From NCBI GenBank assembly GCA_963965975.1, contig OZ014420.1, positions 5,296,001-5,360,000 of the forward strand: a DNA stretch of 64,000 bases, written 5' to 3'. The position numbers were made by a program, and so were the translations under genes. A model generated the notes under the pieces. It saw only the letters and a list, made by a program, of their open reading frames with translations, was not told where the DNA came from and searched no databases. Below are positions 46,406-59,329 of the stretch, in pieces (within the stretch, counting starts at the first letter, position 1; each line of letters begins with the position of its first letter). This DNA is from Xestospongia bergquistia (lineage: Eukaryota > Porifera > Demospongiae > Haplosclerida > Petrosiidae).

Positions 46406-49400
46406 TGAATGGTCTTTTCCACACCCACCATGATGTGACATCATACATAATTTGCACATCATTAACAAACACTAGTACAAGCATTCACTAACTTAGCAGA
46501 ATCTTTAGAAACAATAGAAAATGTCTTTCATATCAAGAACATGACAGATTAACAAAAAATAATAGCAAACAATAATGAATTGCTTCAATGGACTTACAAA
46601 CCTACAAGGCCACACCCAACATAGGTTGATGACTTTTCATTATCAAAATTCCACAAAACCTTCATCAAACTCAAATTGGACAAGGTATACAATATTATAA
46701 TGTAGTTTGTAACCCTTTCTATGGACAATGCCCACCTTTTTCTGACAATATTTCCAAGTAAACAACTTGGAGTTAGTTCAATAAATAGTCGCTATCTTTC
46801 CTACTACTATTAACATATATAACTATCAATGATTGTAAAATTTTGTTTGAAATTAACATTCTAAGTAGTGGGTGTGGTCCAATTGATACTTCAAGCTGTT
46901 CTTCAATGAACACAATCATGTACTTAATATACAGATAAATTGAGTATCATAAAATAACTGAAAAAATGTTTCCTTCAGTCATTAAGTCATGTCATTAACA
47001 ATTAAAAGACAAAAGAAGTGGCATACAAACAAGTTTATATTGAAAAGTATTTGGAAATAAAAATGTTGTTTTTTAAAAAATAGCTACTAATTACATAGAA
47101 TTATTTAAAATTATAAGAGGCTATTAAATTGGATTATAAAGTTGATGTGTGTTTATCTGATGATCTTACTAAGACAACGATAATATCCTATCATATCACT
47201 ATAATATAAACCAGTTACCTTTGTAATATAATACTAGTAGTAACAGTCATATCTTAGTAATAGTAACCAATTGTATTTTAAATTTTACTTTACACAAAGT
47301 TACCATTGTTAGAGTACCTCCTACACAATCTATTATTACTATATTTGATCATGGCTCCATATTGACTCGAGATAAGTGTTTATAGTACAAGTGAACAATT
47401 GATATACTACATACTATTACATGTAATAACGATAAATTAAAAGCACTAAAGATGAGACCTTTCAGCATGGCAGTGGTAACTGAAAAATTAGAGTGAATTC
47501 AGTTTTTTGTACTGCCACGGACAAATTACAATGAAGCAAGCAACAGACCTTGTCTCAATCAAAAGACAAAATTATTTTAATATAAAATAAGATCCAAAGT
47601 AACTTTCAATGGCAAAAGTAGCTCACAAGTTGCACAGGATAGTCTACTATGAACACGTGATGATCACATGATCTAAATCATCATCAGATAGGCATAGATA
47701 CAAAGATATCAGACTGGTAAGAATAAATTAAAATATTCAAAGCTTCAGAACAAAACATTTTACAAAAAATCCCATGTTGAATTTGTAGAAAATTACATAT
47801 TGTATACACAATAGATTTTTAGGAGCAATAAACTCTATTATTGTATTGACTATGCTTTTTACAGACACAACCATACAAAGTAAGTATTGTAACCTTTGTC
47901 AATGCAGTGAGTGGCAGGGGTTAATCAACAATAACAGTCAATTATAACTAATTTAGAGACATCCCTTTAAGGAAAATTAATTATAAAGCTATCAAATATA
48001 TACTAATAAACAAGAATAATAACTATCACAAAATCATCAACAATAATTAAATGTATGTTAGTTTTTTACAATGTAATTACATTTATGCATACTATAAATA
48101 TACAGTGGTTGTGTGTAATGATAACCCGTTCATTTGAAGTAAACTGTGTTTAGTACAAAAACTAACTGACAGAGTTTACTATGCAACTATTGACAACAAC
48201 ATCAACAATGCCCACTTACTAACAACAGTTCCTTCATTTATTATCAACACAAAAGCTACAATATACCATCTTTATAAACAGTTACCTCACCATTCACAAG
48301 ACAAGTCAATTTGGAATTTGTAGACATCACTACAAGTTGTCAATAAAGTATTCTGTCAATATAGAACATACACAGTGCAGTATAGACAACGGAAGCCAAC
48401 ACATTGCACACAGATGACACATGTCTACTACGTCAATGAACATATGTCAACAAGTAAGCAAGCATCTAAAGTTACAGTAATATGGAAGTTGTTATATGTT
48501 AAGACACCAATAGTGCGATATCCTGCTAATGTACAATTACTAACAGGTCATTAATATCATTAGTTACTACTATATTATGATAGTGACAACTTGACAATGT
48601 TAGTCAACAAGGATTTATCAATTGACTTTAATCATTTCATCAAAGTTGTGCTTACTTGTGACGGGTAAACATTTTTGTAACTTTAAAATTGGTAATTTAT
48701 CAGTAATGTAGTTTTAATGTGATACTATAGTGGGAAATGTCATTGTTTATATTTACACTTATCACTGTCAAGTGTCAATATGTCATTACTATACAATTTT
48801 ACTAGCAGCTGCTTGTTAATTGTTCAATGTATTTAGACCTATAAAGTCAAAATGAAATCTGATATTACTAGGAAGATAAAAAAGTTTTAGTCTAAACTCA
48901 ATTAAAAACATCAAGGGAATTGCTCAATTCAAAATATACTTATTTTTTCTTATTATCTAATCAACAAATCATATCAAATGTATATATAGTAAATGTATCC
49001 ATGTAGTACATATACATTGATACATATATATATATAGTATATGTATCCATGTAGTACATATACATTGATACATATATATATATATATAGTATATGTATCC
49101 ATGTAGTACATATACATTGATACATATATATATATATATATAGTAAATGTATCCATGTAGTACATATACATTGATACATATATATATGGATACTCTGTTC
49201 ATGTTGAGAATGAACACTAAGTCAGTATTATAACTCTAGCTAGGAATGAGCTAGAGAGAAATGATTTGCACCATTTAAAATACCTTGTAGCTCCACAAAG
49301 CTTATCAAAAAAATAGAGCGCTAGCTATTTAGGAAAGCCAAAAACCAGAAATCCCATATAAAATGAATGGTGCTCTTCATATTCCATCGTGACCAACATT

Positions 49401-50853
49401 ACAAATATTGTGCATATTATTAACAAACAATCACGCAAGCATTCATCAAAAACTTTGCAACTACGACACCATTGCCCAAGTTAGGTTGATGACATTTCAT
49501 AATCAAAATTCCACTAACTAGAATCATTCTCAACAAAAACAACAAGAACAAAAGAGTAATATATGTACATGGATACAGATACACAAGATATAGATACAGG
49601 TGGATAAAGATACATTTATACAGGCTAAGATGTTAAGATATATACATGTACAGATGTATTATGTATACATGTAAACATGTATACAGATGTACATGTTAAC
49701 ATGTATATATGTACAGATGTATATGTATACATGTAAACATGCACAGATGTACATACTGTACATGTATATACAGAGCCATACAAATGCTAAAGGAAAAATT
49801 AAAAATCAGTTAATGTAGACGCTATTACATGCTTGGAATGGAGTCATCTAATACCAACTACTTACAATGTGGATCTTATAGACATTATACAAACATTGTT
49901 TATGGATTGTGTAGTAAGATTTTAAAACAGGAATAACTGAAAGGAAACATGAGTATGTTTTTAATTTCATTTTAAAGTAATGAGTATTTATTTAAAATCA
50001 ATATGTAATTCATCATAAGTCAACAATTTGAAAGCAATGTCTGGACAATTGACTTAATGTAACAGTGATGATAAAGTGTTACATGACAACTTATCAACAA
50101 AAAGACTAACGACTACAAACAAACATCATTTATTATTGCATATAGTAATTATGGAGTCGTGATATCCTAATGTTTGCATTCTCTAATTAAAATACAGGCT
50201 TATGAAATATGATCACTAAACACTGGTGTCTTCATGCAGAACTAACATGAAAAGGTTAAAGCAATTTATAAAGAATTAGTAGAGCATATCTTGTTACAGA
50301 ACTTGTGTGTCAATGTTCTGAAGCAAGGTTCATTCAACAATCAAATACCATCACATTTCAACGGTAAATGGAGTAGGATAGATATTTCGACTACAGTATA
50401 CAATGATACAAAGATGATATGGCTAGCTAACTGTATTTGTGAGGGCACAACTTACTTTGACCTCGTGATGTAACAAAACAGGAGACGAGGAGTAAGAAAA
50501 GGCTAGCCTTCCAGCTTGCCCCCATCCTTCAACAATACTGCAAGATTTCGGTTGATGCGAAACGCTCAAAGTTGCTCAAAGACCTTCACCAGCGATTTTC
50601 ATAAAGTGGGTGGGTATGTGGAAAAAGTGACAATAGTTTCCTCCACCCCTTATTCTTAAAATGAAGGTTTAACCATCTATGGTTTAACATAACTATAAAC
50701 CTCGATGAATGAAGAATCATTTTTAATATAATATATGAACTAGGACAATACAATATAGAAAATATAGTTGTACTATTAAGTTCTGAAGTCTATGTACTTC
50801 GAGACTTATAAGATATGTACAATTTATTTTGATCTTAATTCACTGTTACGTTC
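46406..50853. other. Long spacer before SNRPB
   Basis: About 4.4 kb, AT-rich, with no gene I can support. It holds a minisatellite (48985-49190), a dispersed-repeat fragment (about 49220-49390) and ACATGTATA-rich simple sequence (49550-49770). A minus-strand signal-peptide exon for the phosphatase could lie here but was not found. Confidence 0.4.
48985..49190. repeat. Minisatellite of about 50 bp, four copies
   Basis: TAGTAWATGTATCCATGTAG, TACATATACATTGATACATA, then a TA run of varying length, four times. Near-regular period leaves artificial open frames on the minus strand in three phases. Confidence 0.9.
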
Positions 50854-50865
50854 TGCGCATGCGCA
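50854..50865. promoter_or_regulatory. NRF1 (alpha-Pal) palindrome
   Basis: TGCGCATGCGCA is a perfect match to the NRF1 consensus YGCGCAYGCGCR, 43 bases before the SNRPB ATG at 50909. It is an island of CpG in AT-rich sequence. NRF1 sites at this distance are typical of housekeeping promoters in animals. Confidence 0.8.
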
Positions 50866-50908
50866 ATTGCAATTAACGTGGAGAAAACGTGTGAGAGGGC
50901 ATATCAAA

Positions 50909-53900
50909 ATGGTAAGTCACCTTGCTTTCGTAAAACTGGCTTAAATTATTTCATTGTGTGTCTGAATGATCTTTTTTTTCTTTTAGTTGGGTAAAAGCTC
51001 AAAGTTATTACAACATATGCACCATCGTATCAGGGTCACACTTCTAGATGGACGCATGTTCGTTGGTACTTTCCTTGCCTTTGATCAACATCTCAATTTA
51101 GTCCTAGCAGATTGTGAAGAGTTTCGTAAAATACGACCTAAAAACCAAAAAATGCCAGAGAGGGAGGAGAAGAGAACGCTGGGCTTGGTATTATTGCGTG
51201 GGATGAACCTCGTTTCACTGACAATTGAGGGTCCACCTCCCTCTAGAGTAATACACATGACTTGATCTATCATGTATTATCAATACTATATTTTTAGGAT
51301 CGTTCCAGACAAGGACAGTCTCAAGCTCAACCTGGTCCTGGTATGGGACGAGCTGTAGGTAGGGGACTACCAATGGCTCCTACGGCATCTGCTGCACCTG
51401 CTGGTAAGCACGGTATACTGTGTTATATTAAATAATTTCACACCTGCGAAGCTGATATAATTCGTATTATAATTTTAGTTAATATTTGATATACCTTTAA
51501 TTTTAACATGTAATGCAACATTAGTGAATGAAACTATTGCTTAGCAACTGACTCTGTTGTTGTCTTTATATTTTACAGTTTGAAAGTGAAAATCTCCTAT
51601 AATTATTTTATAAAAGCAGTTTAACGTGTAATTTTAATTGAATGAGTGGGTAAAACATCTTGTTATGTTTCTTATATTACATATGGCAATCCTAATTAAA
51701 AGGTATATCATGTGATTACCATGAGTCTATAATTATTAATAACTTATCTTTATTATAACGATTACCTTAATGATCACTTAAATTTATACACTCTTAATTT
51801 TAAATATATGGATGGTTCGACAAGGATAGAAAATTACGAAAATTACTAAAATTAAGGTTTGCTAGATTTGAACATTTTCACTTTCAAACTGTAAAATATA
51901 AAGACAACAACAGAGTCAGTTACTAAGCAATAGTTTCATTCACTAATGTTGCATTACATGTTAAAATTGAAGGTATATCAAATTTTAACTAAAATTATAA
52001 TACGAATTATATCAGCTTCGCAGGTAATGATTCTATGAAAAGACAGTTACCAATAAAGTCTTAATTACCTCACTAAGATAGAAAAATAATTTTGTAAATA
52101 ATTAATAGTTATTGAGAAATCCAGGCCTCTTGTCAAAAATGTGAAAAGCCCAACAGAATTTGCACATCTTAAATTGTAAAACATATGTAATTCACTAATT
52201 TTTAAGTGAATTCATTCTATAACTGTTTTGAACCCTTTTTAATATCTGCCATTTTGTCCCATATGGGGTGTGGCCTGTTGATAACTTTATTTATTCTGCT
52301 TTTGCAATATTTGGAGGTGTGGCTTGATTTTGCTGAAATGATTTTGACCGTGTACCTTAATTCCTTTCAAGAGATAGCTATATTATTTAGCTACCACATT
52401 TTATAAGTTAAATTATATAGTTGCACTATGAGCTTAACTTAATGCTATGGCAAATATTTTTCAGTTTTCAGTTTAATGAAATGCCAATTTTTGTGTCTTA
52501 CTGAGGTCTGTCGACATTGTTGCTTGTAAAATAACTAAATAAATGAAACATTTTATTTAAAAATATGAAGAATAATAGAGCAGTCACTAATGAGATAGTA
52601 GAGTTACAATTATCATATATAATGACACAGTCACAAAATATAACAATTACACTGTTCAAAGTATTTTATATTTCCTTCTTTTGTAGTCAGAAAAAAGCTT
52701 GACTGTTTATGTCTGTGCTATTATGTAGGGTTGATGAAATTGATATCACCACTTTTCTTTAATTTTTTTTTTAAATTCTCTTTTCAATAGTTTACATGAT
52801 TTTTAAATTAAAGCTATTGTGGTCAGAAATCATATCCTTAAATTTTCAAAAGTCTATTGTTAAAAATTGTTGACATAGTTCAACTTGTTGATTTTTGCTT
52901 TGATTTTCATTTGTGACATAACAAAAGTGTGCTTGTTAAGTTTTGCTAATTGGTTTTCTTATTAGACTACACACTATAAAGATTAACTTTAAGTGGCTAT
53001 TGTATTATCAATTATAAAAGACTTCTAGAAGTCTATTCAATGAATAATTTATTGATTGCCCTGTTTGTTAGGAGTGTTAATGTGTGCTGTTATTTGTTGT
53101 CTTCATGTGTCACATACAACAATGTAATACTAATTAGCAAATAACCATACACATAGTGTGTAATATATAATACTATTATATGGCCTACCTAAAGTCTAAC
53201 CAATAAAAAGTTTTTATGATGACTGACTTCATCAAAGATCAGTACCGACTGGTGTTGGATAATCAGAGCAAATGATCTTGGGGTGATTTTTACAATTATT
53301 TTCTAATAACTAATAATGAATTAATTAGTTTCAACAAAAACACATACCAGAAAGTAAGATGTACTCCACTTGTTGTTAATCAATGTGATTACAATACTTA
53401 CAATGAGATTAATGAAACTTGATACATCATTTTAAATTATGACCTACTATGTTAAAATAATCTTCAAAAGTCTATTAATTTTTGAGTTACCCTAACATAA
53501 CACCTTTTATGGGTTCTTAAATGTGGTGCTTCTTTTATTAGGTTTGACTGGTCCTGTTCGAGGGGTAGGAGGTCCTTCTCCTCAAGCAATGGCACCCACT
53601 CAAGGACAGACTGGCCGTAAGTACATTTACTAGCTAATAATAATAACAATGTTGTTTATTTTATTATTTCTTAGCTGGTGGTCCTGTCCCATTTAATTTA
53701 CCTCCAGCCGGTGGACCACCACGCCCACCTCCACCTGGAATGCCTCCAGGTACATTACATTAAAATAACATATTTAGTAGTTCTTAAACAAACTGTTGTG
53801 TAGTTGTTGGCATTTGAATTGTGATCTTTTCACCAGACTACTTCTACTATATACAAGTTATAAATAATATAATATTTTTCTGCCCACATCCTGTTACAAA

Positions 53901-54335
53901 GAGTTGTGACGTTTGATGTGGTTTCACTGTTATTGCATTGTTATCATAATAGATAGCTATCAATTACATACTTTTTTGATTTGCTTACTGAGAAGTTATT
54001 GTAGGTTCTGAAGTTGGTGTTCTTAGTAAGCTTTCTTTTTTGTGCTACCATTAATGAAGAATGACTAAAATAATCACAGTTCAAATTTTCTTTGGCTATA
54101 TATTTAATTTCTTTCTGTAGGTCGTCTTCCTCCTCCTGGTATGCCACCCATGGCAGGACGCGGGATGCCTCCCCCTGGGATGCCCCCTCCTGGTATGCCA
54201 CCCCCAGGGATGCCACCTCGTGGGCCTCCTGTTCCCCCTCCTGGAATGAGAGGTATATACAAACAGTACATGTTCACTAACATATTCTTACTATCTATAT
54301 ACATAGGTCCACCTCCTCCTGGTGCACCAAGATAA
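50909..54335 (+). CDS. SNRPB: Small nuclear ribonucleoprotein-associated protein B (SmB/N)
   Basis: Seven coding exons: 50909-50911, 50987-51247, 51298-51403, 53542-53616, 53675-53749, 54121-54252, 54307-54335; 226 aa. The first holds only the ATG. The Sm fold fills residues 2 to about 88: Sm1 with [20 protein letters not shown], and Sm2 with [20 protein letters not shown]. The rest is low-complexity Gly/Arg/Pro sequence ending in repeats of PPPGMPP, the proline-rich tail typical of SmB that binds WW/GYF splicing proteins. SmB is part of the heptameric Sm ring on U1, U2, U4 and U5 snRNA. Intron 3 (2.1 kb) is unusually long for this gene and carries a foldback element. [14 protein letters not shown] is a strongly conserved part of the family. 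A perfect NRF1 site precedes the gene. Confidence 0.96.
51443..52024. mobile_element. Foldback element in SNRPB intron 3
   Basis: Arms 51443-51593 and 51874-52024 are each 151 bases and near-perfect reverse complements (CCTGCGAAGCTGATATAATT at the left edge, AATTATATCAGCTTCGCAGG at the right), with a 280-base centre that has no coding sign. Equal arms with sharp edges suggest a MITE or foldback transposon; no certain target duplication was found. Confidence 0.85.
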
Positions 54336-54860
54336 GTAACTTTTAACTACATTTTGTCGCATTTAGTAATCTCCTTGGCAACATTCTTCTAATGTCAATA
54401 TTGTGTTATTTTTGAGACAACTTAACTTTTTGTTAGTTGATACAAGCTCTTGTTTTATGTATATTATTTGAATGTCTGTACTGATTGAAGAAGACTCTCT
54501 ACCATACTGACTAAGAAAAGACATGTTTTCTACATAAATATGTCAAATTCCTTAAAACACTACAGAGCTTCATTTACATGTACCTAGTCATCTTAAAGCT
54601 AGTAACTTCTTTTTAAGCTAATATATGTTGTTGATATTGTAGCATGTGAGCCAAAACAAAGTTAATGAATTATCCAAAGTAATATTTAAAACATACCAAT
54701 ACTTCGTTCAAATATACTAATTTTTAAAATTTATTTAACAAAGATGTCAAATATTAACATGTATCCATAAATTAAATTTTATTGGCCAATTAGTACTATT
54801 ATAGTAATAAATAATAAAGTTATTTAAGAAGCATAGTTTTAATAAAATCTTAAATAATTA

Positions 54861-55512
54861 CTAGACTAAATTTTCACTAATTTTTTTTAGCACTGTATAG
54901 GTAGCATTAGGAAAATCTGACATTCTTTCATCTAGCCATGTTTTTTGGCTGATGTTATTATGTGACTGTAGTTTTCTGAGTGTTTTATATATTTTCCACA
55001 AGTCTGACTTGATTTTTCTAAATATCATGAATTCCATTAAGTAACTGTAAAATTCATCTTCATTGCAAGACAAGAAGGAAAAAGAAGTGACATTCTTTAT
55101 CTATACAACAAATACAGCATAATATGATCATAGTGTATGATAAAGAGACTTACCCAATGACAAACTTTTGTCAATGTAACATTAAGCTCATTCAGAGTAG
55201 TGTTTAGTTCATAACTAGTACTAGCAGAGCCTTCTTGTGTAAGTATTTCATGCTGTATTTGTTTATGATATTTCATCAATTGAAGAGTCTTATTGACAAT
55301 ATTAATTGTTACATCTTGTGTTGAGGTTTGCTATATTATATATACATATGACTAAACAAAGATAATAATACATGCTAAATTACCACAACAGAACGAGCAG
55401 CTCCTAATCCTGCAATCATATCTCTATGTCCTTCTGGTATTTCACAAGTGTTGGTCCAAATTATGAGACTGGTCAGTAATAAAAAGTGAAGGCACACAGC
55501 TTCCTTAACCAT
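54861..55512 (-). CDS. Short secreted, probably helical protein 1 (unknown family)
   Basis: Three minus-strand exons, 55384-55512, 55154-55330 and 54861-55100, all phase 0, give 181 aa. Residues 1 to about 22 are a signal peptide (CLHFLLLTSLIIWTNT). The mature chain has no TM segment, five N-glycosylation sequons (NKT, NTT, NVT twice, NAT) and Cys 23, 100 and 114. Sequence looks like several amphipathic helices: DMIAGLGAARSVV; NIVNKTLQLMKYHKQIQHEI; LNTTLNELNVTLTKVCHW; EDEFYSYLMEFMIFRKIKSD plus LWKIYKTLRKL. Size, helices, glycosylation and phase-0 introns recall helical cytokines, but I recognise no family signature. It is head-to-head with the gene at 55985, which has a similar CxW and CN pattern. 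Function unknown. Confidence 0.75.
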
Positions 55513-55984
55513 GATATATAATAAAGAAATTAAAGTAGTAGTTTAAATTAAATTGATGTCGATACTGGCACTTTTTCTGTCTTTTATAGAATAGAATATT
55601 TCATCATAGCTGAAATCATGCATGAAGGGGAAGATAGACTTGCAAAATTGCTACAATTCAGGAAATGTATTAAACTAAATAAGAAACAACACACTTTGTT
55701 TCCAAGGATCCAGAACACAGAACTAACAATGCATAAAAAATCTCATTTTTGAGACAAAGCAATTATAATTATTGCATAACTTACCAGTCAACTATTGAAA
55801 TCCCATCCACATTGTTCATATGTATATATGGTATGTCTTAGAATTGTCTCTGGCTGCAATATATATGTTAGTTGCCAAAGGGTAGTTCCATGAATGTATA
55901 CTCTAAGTCTTATAAAAGAACAGCTAGGACATGAACAAAGTTTAAATCAAAGAAACTAAACAACAGTCATTCATAAGATATAGT
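55513..55984. promoter_or_regulatory. Shared region between the two divergent secreted-protein genes
   Basis: 472 bases between divergent start codons; probably holds both promoters and 5' leaders. No specific motif recognised. Confidence 0.45.
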
Positions 55985-56500
55985 ATGTTTCTTCAAAGCA
56001 GATTCTTATTGTTTGCCCTTTTTGCTACTCTCATAGCCTATACATGGACTCTACCTTTAGGAGCGCTAGTGACAAGAAATGCCAATTTTGAACCACTCCT
56101 GGTATAAGAAAAAAATTAAAGTCTAACAGTTTCATTTTTTCATAGGAAAGTGAACTGGACAATTTGCTGTCATCTCTTTCAAACAAGAGTGATCCTGACA
56201 CCCTCTGTAATGTTACCGTTGAACGTGATGTTTATACACAGCTAGGACAACATGATTTTATTGAACACAAGGCTGTAAAAGTTGTAATAGATCTTGCATT
56301 TAAGGAAATGTGCCAATGGGTAAATAAATATAAATTTCTGGAATTGTCCAATCAGGTATGTGAAAGGAGCATGCATGTCACTAGATAGTTTATTTTTTGC
56401 TTTTGTTTAGCTATATGAACTCTTTTCAATCAATTGCAATGTGCTGCTGGAGTCATTTTGGAGAAAGTATATACGTCAATTAATAAATTGTCATGATTAA
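55985..56500 (+). CDS. Short secreted, probably helical protein 2 (unknown family)
   Basis: Three exons, 55985-56101, 56146-56355 and 56411-56500, all phase 0, give 138 aa; introns are 44 and 55 bases. Signal peptide at 1 to about 22 (FLLFALFATLIAYTWT). The mature part has four Cys (60, 95, 118, 136), two sequons (NKS, NVT) and helical stretches (ESELDNLLSSLSN; AVKVVIDLAFKEMCQWVNKY; LLESFWRKYIRQLI). No TM segment. The order CQW, then CN followed by a helix with aromatic residues, parallels CHW and CN in the divergent neighbour (spacing 23 against 14), so the two may be distant paralogues that share three-exon phase-0 structure. Family unknown; a small secreted ligand is an inference. Confidence 0.72.
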
Positions 56501-57033
56501 TGTGAATATGATGGATAGGTTCAAAAGATAGACTAATTGTTATAACTTATTTTAAATATATATATAATTAATTATTTCATGTTGAATTATGATAATTTTT
56601 TTATATGTGCATTATCAATTTATTTTCTATTATCTATTTTTAAATAATTAATATTTGTTCACCTTTTTATAATATTATGTTTGATATAAACGTTTCAGAT
56701 AAATAGTACATTCTACTCTAAAAAAGGGCCAAATTGCATTGAAATTTCCTATACTGTTTTTATATAAAATAAAAAAGTTTCAACCTCTTAACTGACTCAT
56801 TAATTTAAACTACTTTCCTCCACCACTCTATTATAATAATTGTACTAAAAATATTTTGAACCACTATTCTTAATTGTAATAAATATTGTCAAATGCAGAT
56901 GAAAAGTGTGTTACAGTCAATATGACAAATTACCCAACCTGGTTTCAATTGCTATCCCTATGTATAGATAAACAAAAGTAAACTGCATGGCATAAATTGT
57001 AAGCATTGGTTGTCATAATATACATATAGGATA
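56501..57033. other. AT-rich spacer, nothing recognised
   Basis: 3' flank of the secreted-protein gene, very AT-rich; no gene or repeat identified. Confidence 0.45.
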
Positions 57034-59306
57034 TACACACCACATATAGTAGTGGAAATTATTATTATTATATGGAATTATGTTTTGTTTTTCAAATCAA
57101 ACAAATATATGTACAAAGACTTATCATTTAGTACATTATATTAGTATAAATCATCACACACACGACATATAATTTGACTACAAATATACCATTATGCCTC
57201 AAAAACTAATTCAATGAAGTATATGTCAGATTGTAATTCACAAGTTAACATAATCATTCATTATATGATGCTTGATATTTTATATAACAATAAGTGGATG
57301 CATGAGCTTGATCAACTGTCAGCCTTTGAAGTACAACCACTGTAACTGAGCCTTTTATAACTGCCTGAGCTAGGCTATTCAACAAGTTACTGGTATTTCT
57401 TTTGGGTGTCACACTAGTGACCTCAGTCTAGCTAGCTGGCCTACATCACCAGTTTGTAATAGGACACTGATAGTCTGACATTTCATGATCCACTACATCA
57501 TCATGACTGTTCTGTATACATATATAGAATTTATTAATAGATATTAGACTTTCCCTTTCCACAGTGCATTCTAATATTAATGATTTAACTTAGTTGCATG
57601 GGTTCCAAGTTAGCCCTACATGCAAAATAATCCAGCTGCATGTCTGTGTAAATATAATAGCATGAAATCACAAACTGATTCTATAAATAACATGATTTGC
57701 TTGTATATATAGTCATATCAACTTATATTATAGTGACACAGGATATTGGCACCCCATAAATTGTGTTATTCCATTGATCATCTATGCAAATAAATAATAA
57801 TTAATTGTTTGTTCTTTGCAGCTGCATATTTTAAAATCCAACATTAATCATTAAGGTAGTCAGTAACATATGCAATGATTCTAGTCTTATTAATTGGTCA
57901 TTAAGATTGGTGTTATAGTTTGGCTTTCATTGGATCTTTGAGAAGGTTGAAATTGTAGTCACTTCACCCAGGGAATGCTGCCACTACTGCACGTACTTGT
58001 GTGCATGGATACTACGTCCAGGTGACATACTGATGACAAAATTATGCACAAACACACACACACACCACATACAGTAGTGGAAATTATTATTATTATACGG
58101 AATTATATTTTGTTTTTCAAACCAAACAAGTGACATACATGTACAAAGATCTATCATTTAGTACATTATATTAGTACAAATCATCACACACACATGACAT
58201 ATAATTTGACTGCAAATATACCATTTTGCCTCAAAAGCTAATCTACTGAAGTATTTCAGATTATAATTCACAAGCTAACATAATCATTTATTGTAATAAT
58301 GCTTGATATTTGTATCAATGAATAGATGCATAGGCTTGATCAATTGTCAACTTTTGAAGTACAACCAATGTAACTGAGCCTTTTATAATTATATAAAAGG
58401 GTCAGTTATAGTTATAACTGTCTGAGCTAGGCTATTCAACAAATAACTAGTATTTCTTTTGGCTGTCAGTCTGTCACACTAGTGATCTCAGTCTAGCAAA
58501 CTAGGCTACATTTCAGTTCATGTATGTATTGACACTGACACTTTATGATCCACTACATCATCGTTACATTGTGGTTAGCAAGGCTGCATGTCAGTTCATG
58601 TACGTAGTGACACTGACACTTTATGATCCACTACATCATCGTTATATTGTGTTCACTTTAGTTAGCTAGGGTGCATGTCAGTTTGTACAGGGATACTCCA
58701 CTACATCATCGTTGTAGTGTGTTCACTCTGGTTAATTAGCTAGGCTGGATGCCAGTTTGCCAAAGACACTGTATGACCCACTATATCATCATATCACGAC
58801 TGTGCAGGATATATGTGTACATAGAATTTATTGATAGATATTAGACTTTCCTTTCCCAGTTCTAATATTAATGATTTCACTTAGTCGTGTTTCAATATGA
58901 ATTCCAAGTTAGCCCTCATGCAAAATAGTCCAGCTGTCTTGGAGTCTGTGGGGTTTCAATAACATGAAATCACAATCTGATTCTAATAACTTCAATTGTT
59001 TACATAGTCAGGTCAACTTATATCATAGTGACACAGATATTGGTAATTTGTGACATTTCCATTGATTATCCATGCAAATCAACATTAATTGATTGCCTGT
59101 ATTCAGTGGCAGCTATTATTGGCTGTTAGTAATATTATAACACACATTACAATTATTCTAGACTTATTGGCTACTAAGATCGATGAAATTTGACTTTTAT
59201 TGGCATTGGATGATTGAGAAGGTTGGAATTGTAGTCTATCCGCTCAATAAATGCTGTACGTCCGAGTGACGCACTAACGCAAAAAATTATGCACGAACAT
59301 CGCTCT
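57034..59306. repeat. Direct repeat of about 1.0-1.2 kb, two copies
   Basis: Unit 1 (57034 to about 58060) and unit 2 (about 58066-59306) share blocks in the same order: CACATATAGTAGTGGAAATT, TATCATTTAGTACATTATAT, CTGTCTGAGCTAGGCTATTC-like sequence, TTATGATCCACTACATCATC, TGAGAAGGTTGAAATTGTAG and AAAATTATGCAC. Unit 2 is longer because CTACATCATCGTT-containing sub-units are repeated (58545-58760). No coding sign in either copy. Confidence 0.85.
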
Positions 59307-59329
59307 GAATTTAGTAATGATTAAACGTA

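Noticed and set aside
48286-48330. Possible minus-strand Ig-like fragment (NSKLTCLVNGE) with a donor
   Set aside because: Only about 14 residues; phases do not join to the next possible exon, so it was not added to the phosphatase model.
48961-49217. Overlapping open frames of 65-82 codons
   Set aside because: Reading of a TA-rich minisatellite in several phases.
54104-54335. Other frames through the SNRPB proline-rich exon
   Set aside because: Gly/Pro repeats stay open in several frames and on both strands; only the frame joined by splice sites to the Sm domain is real.
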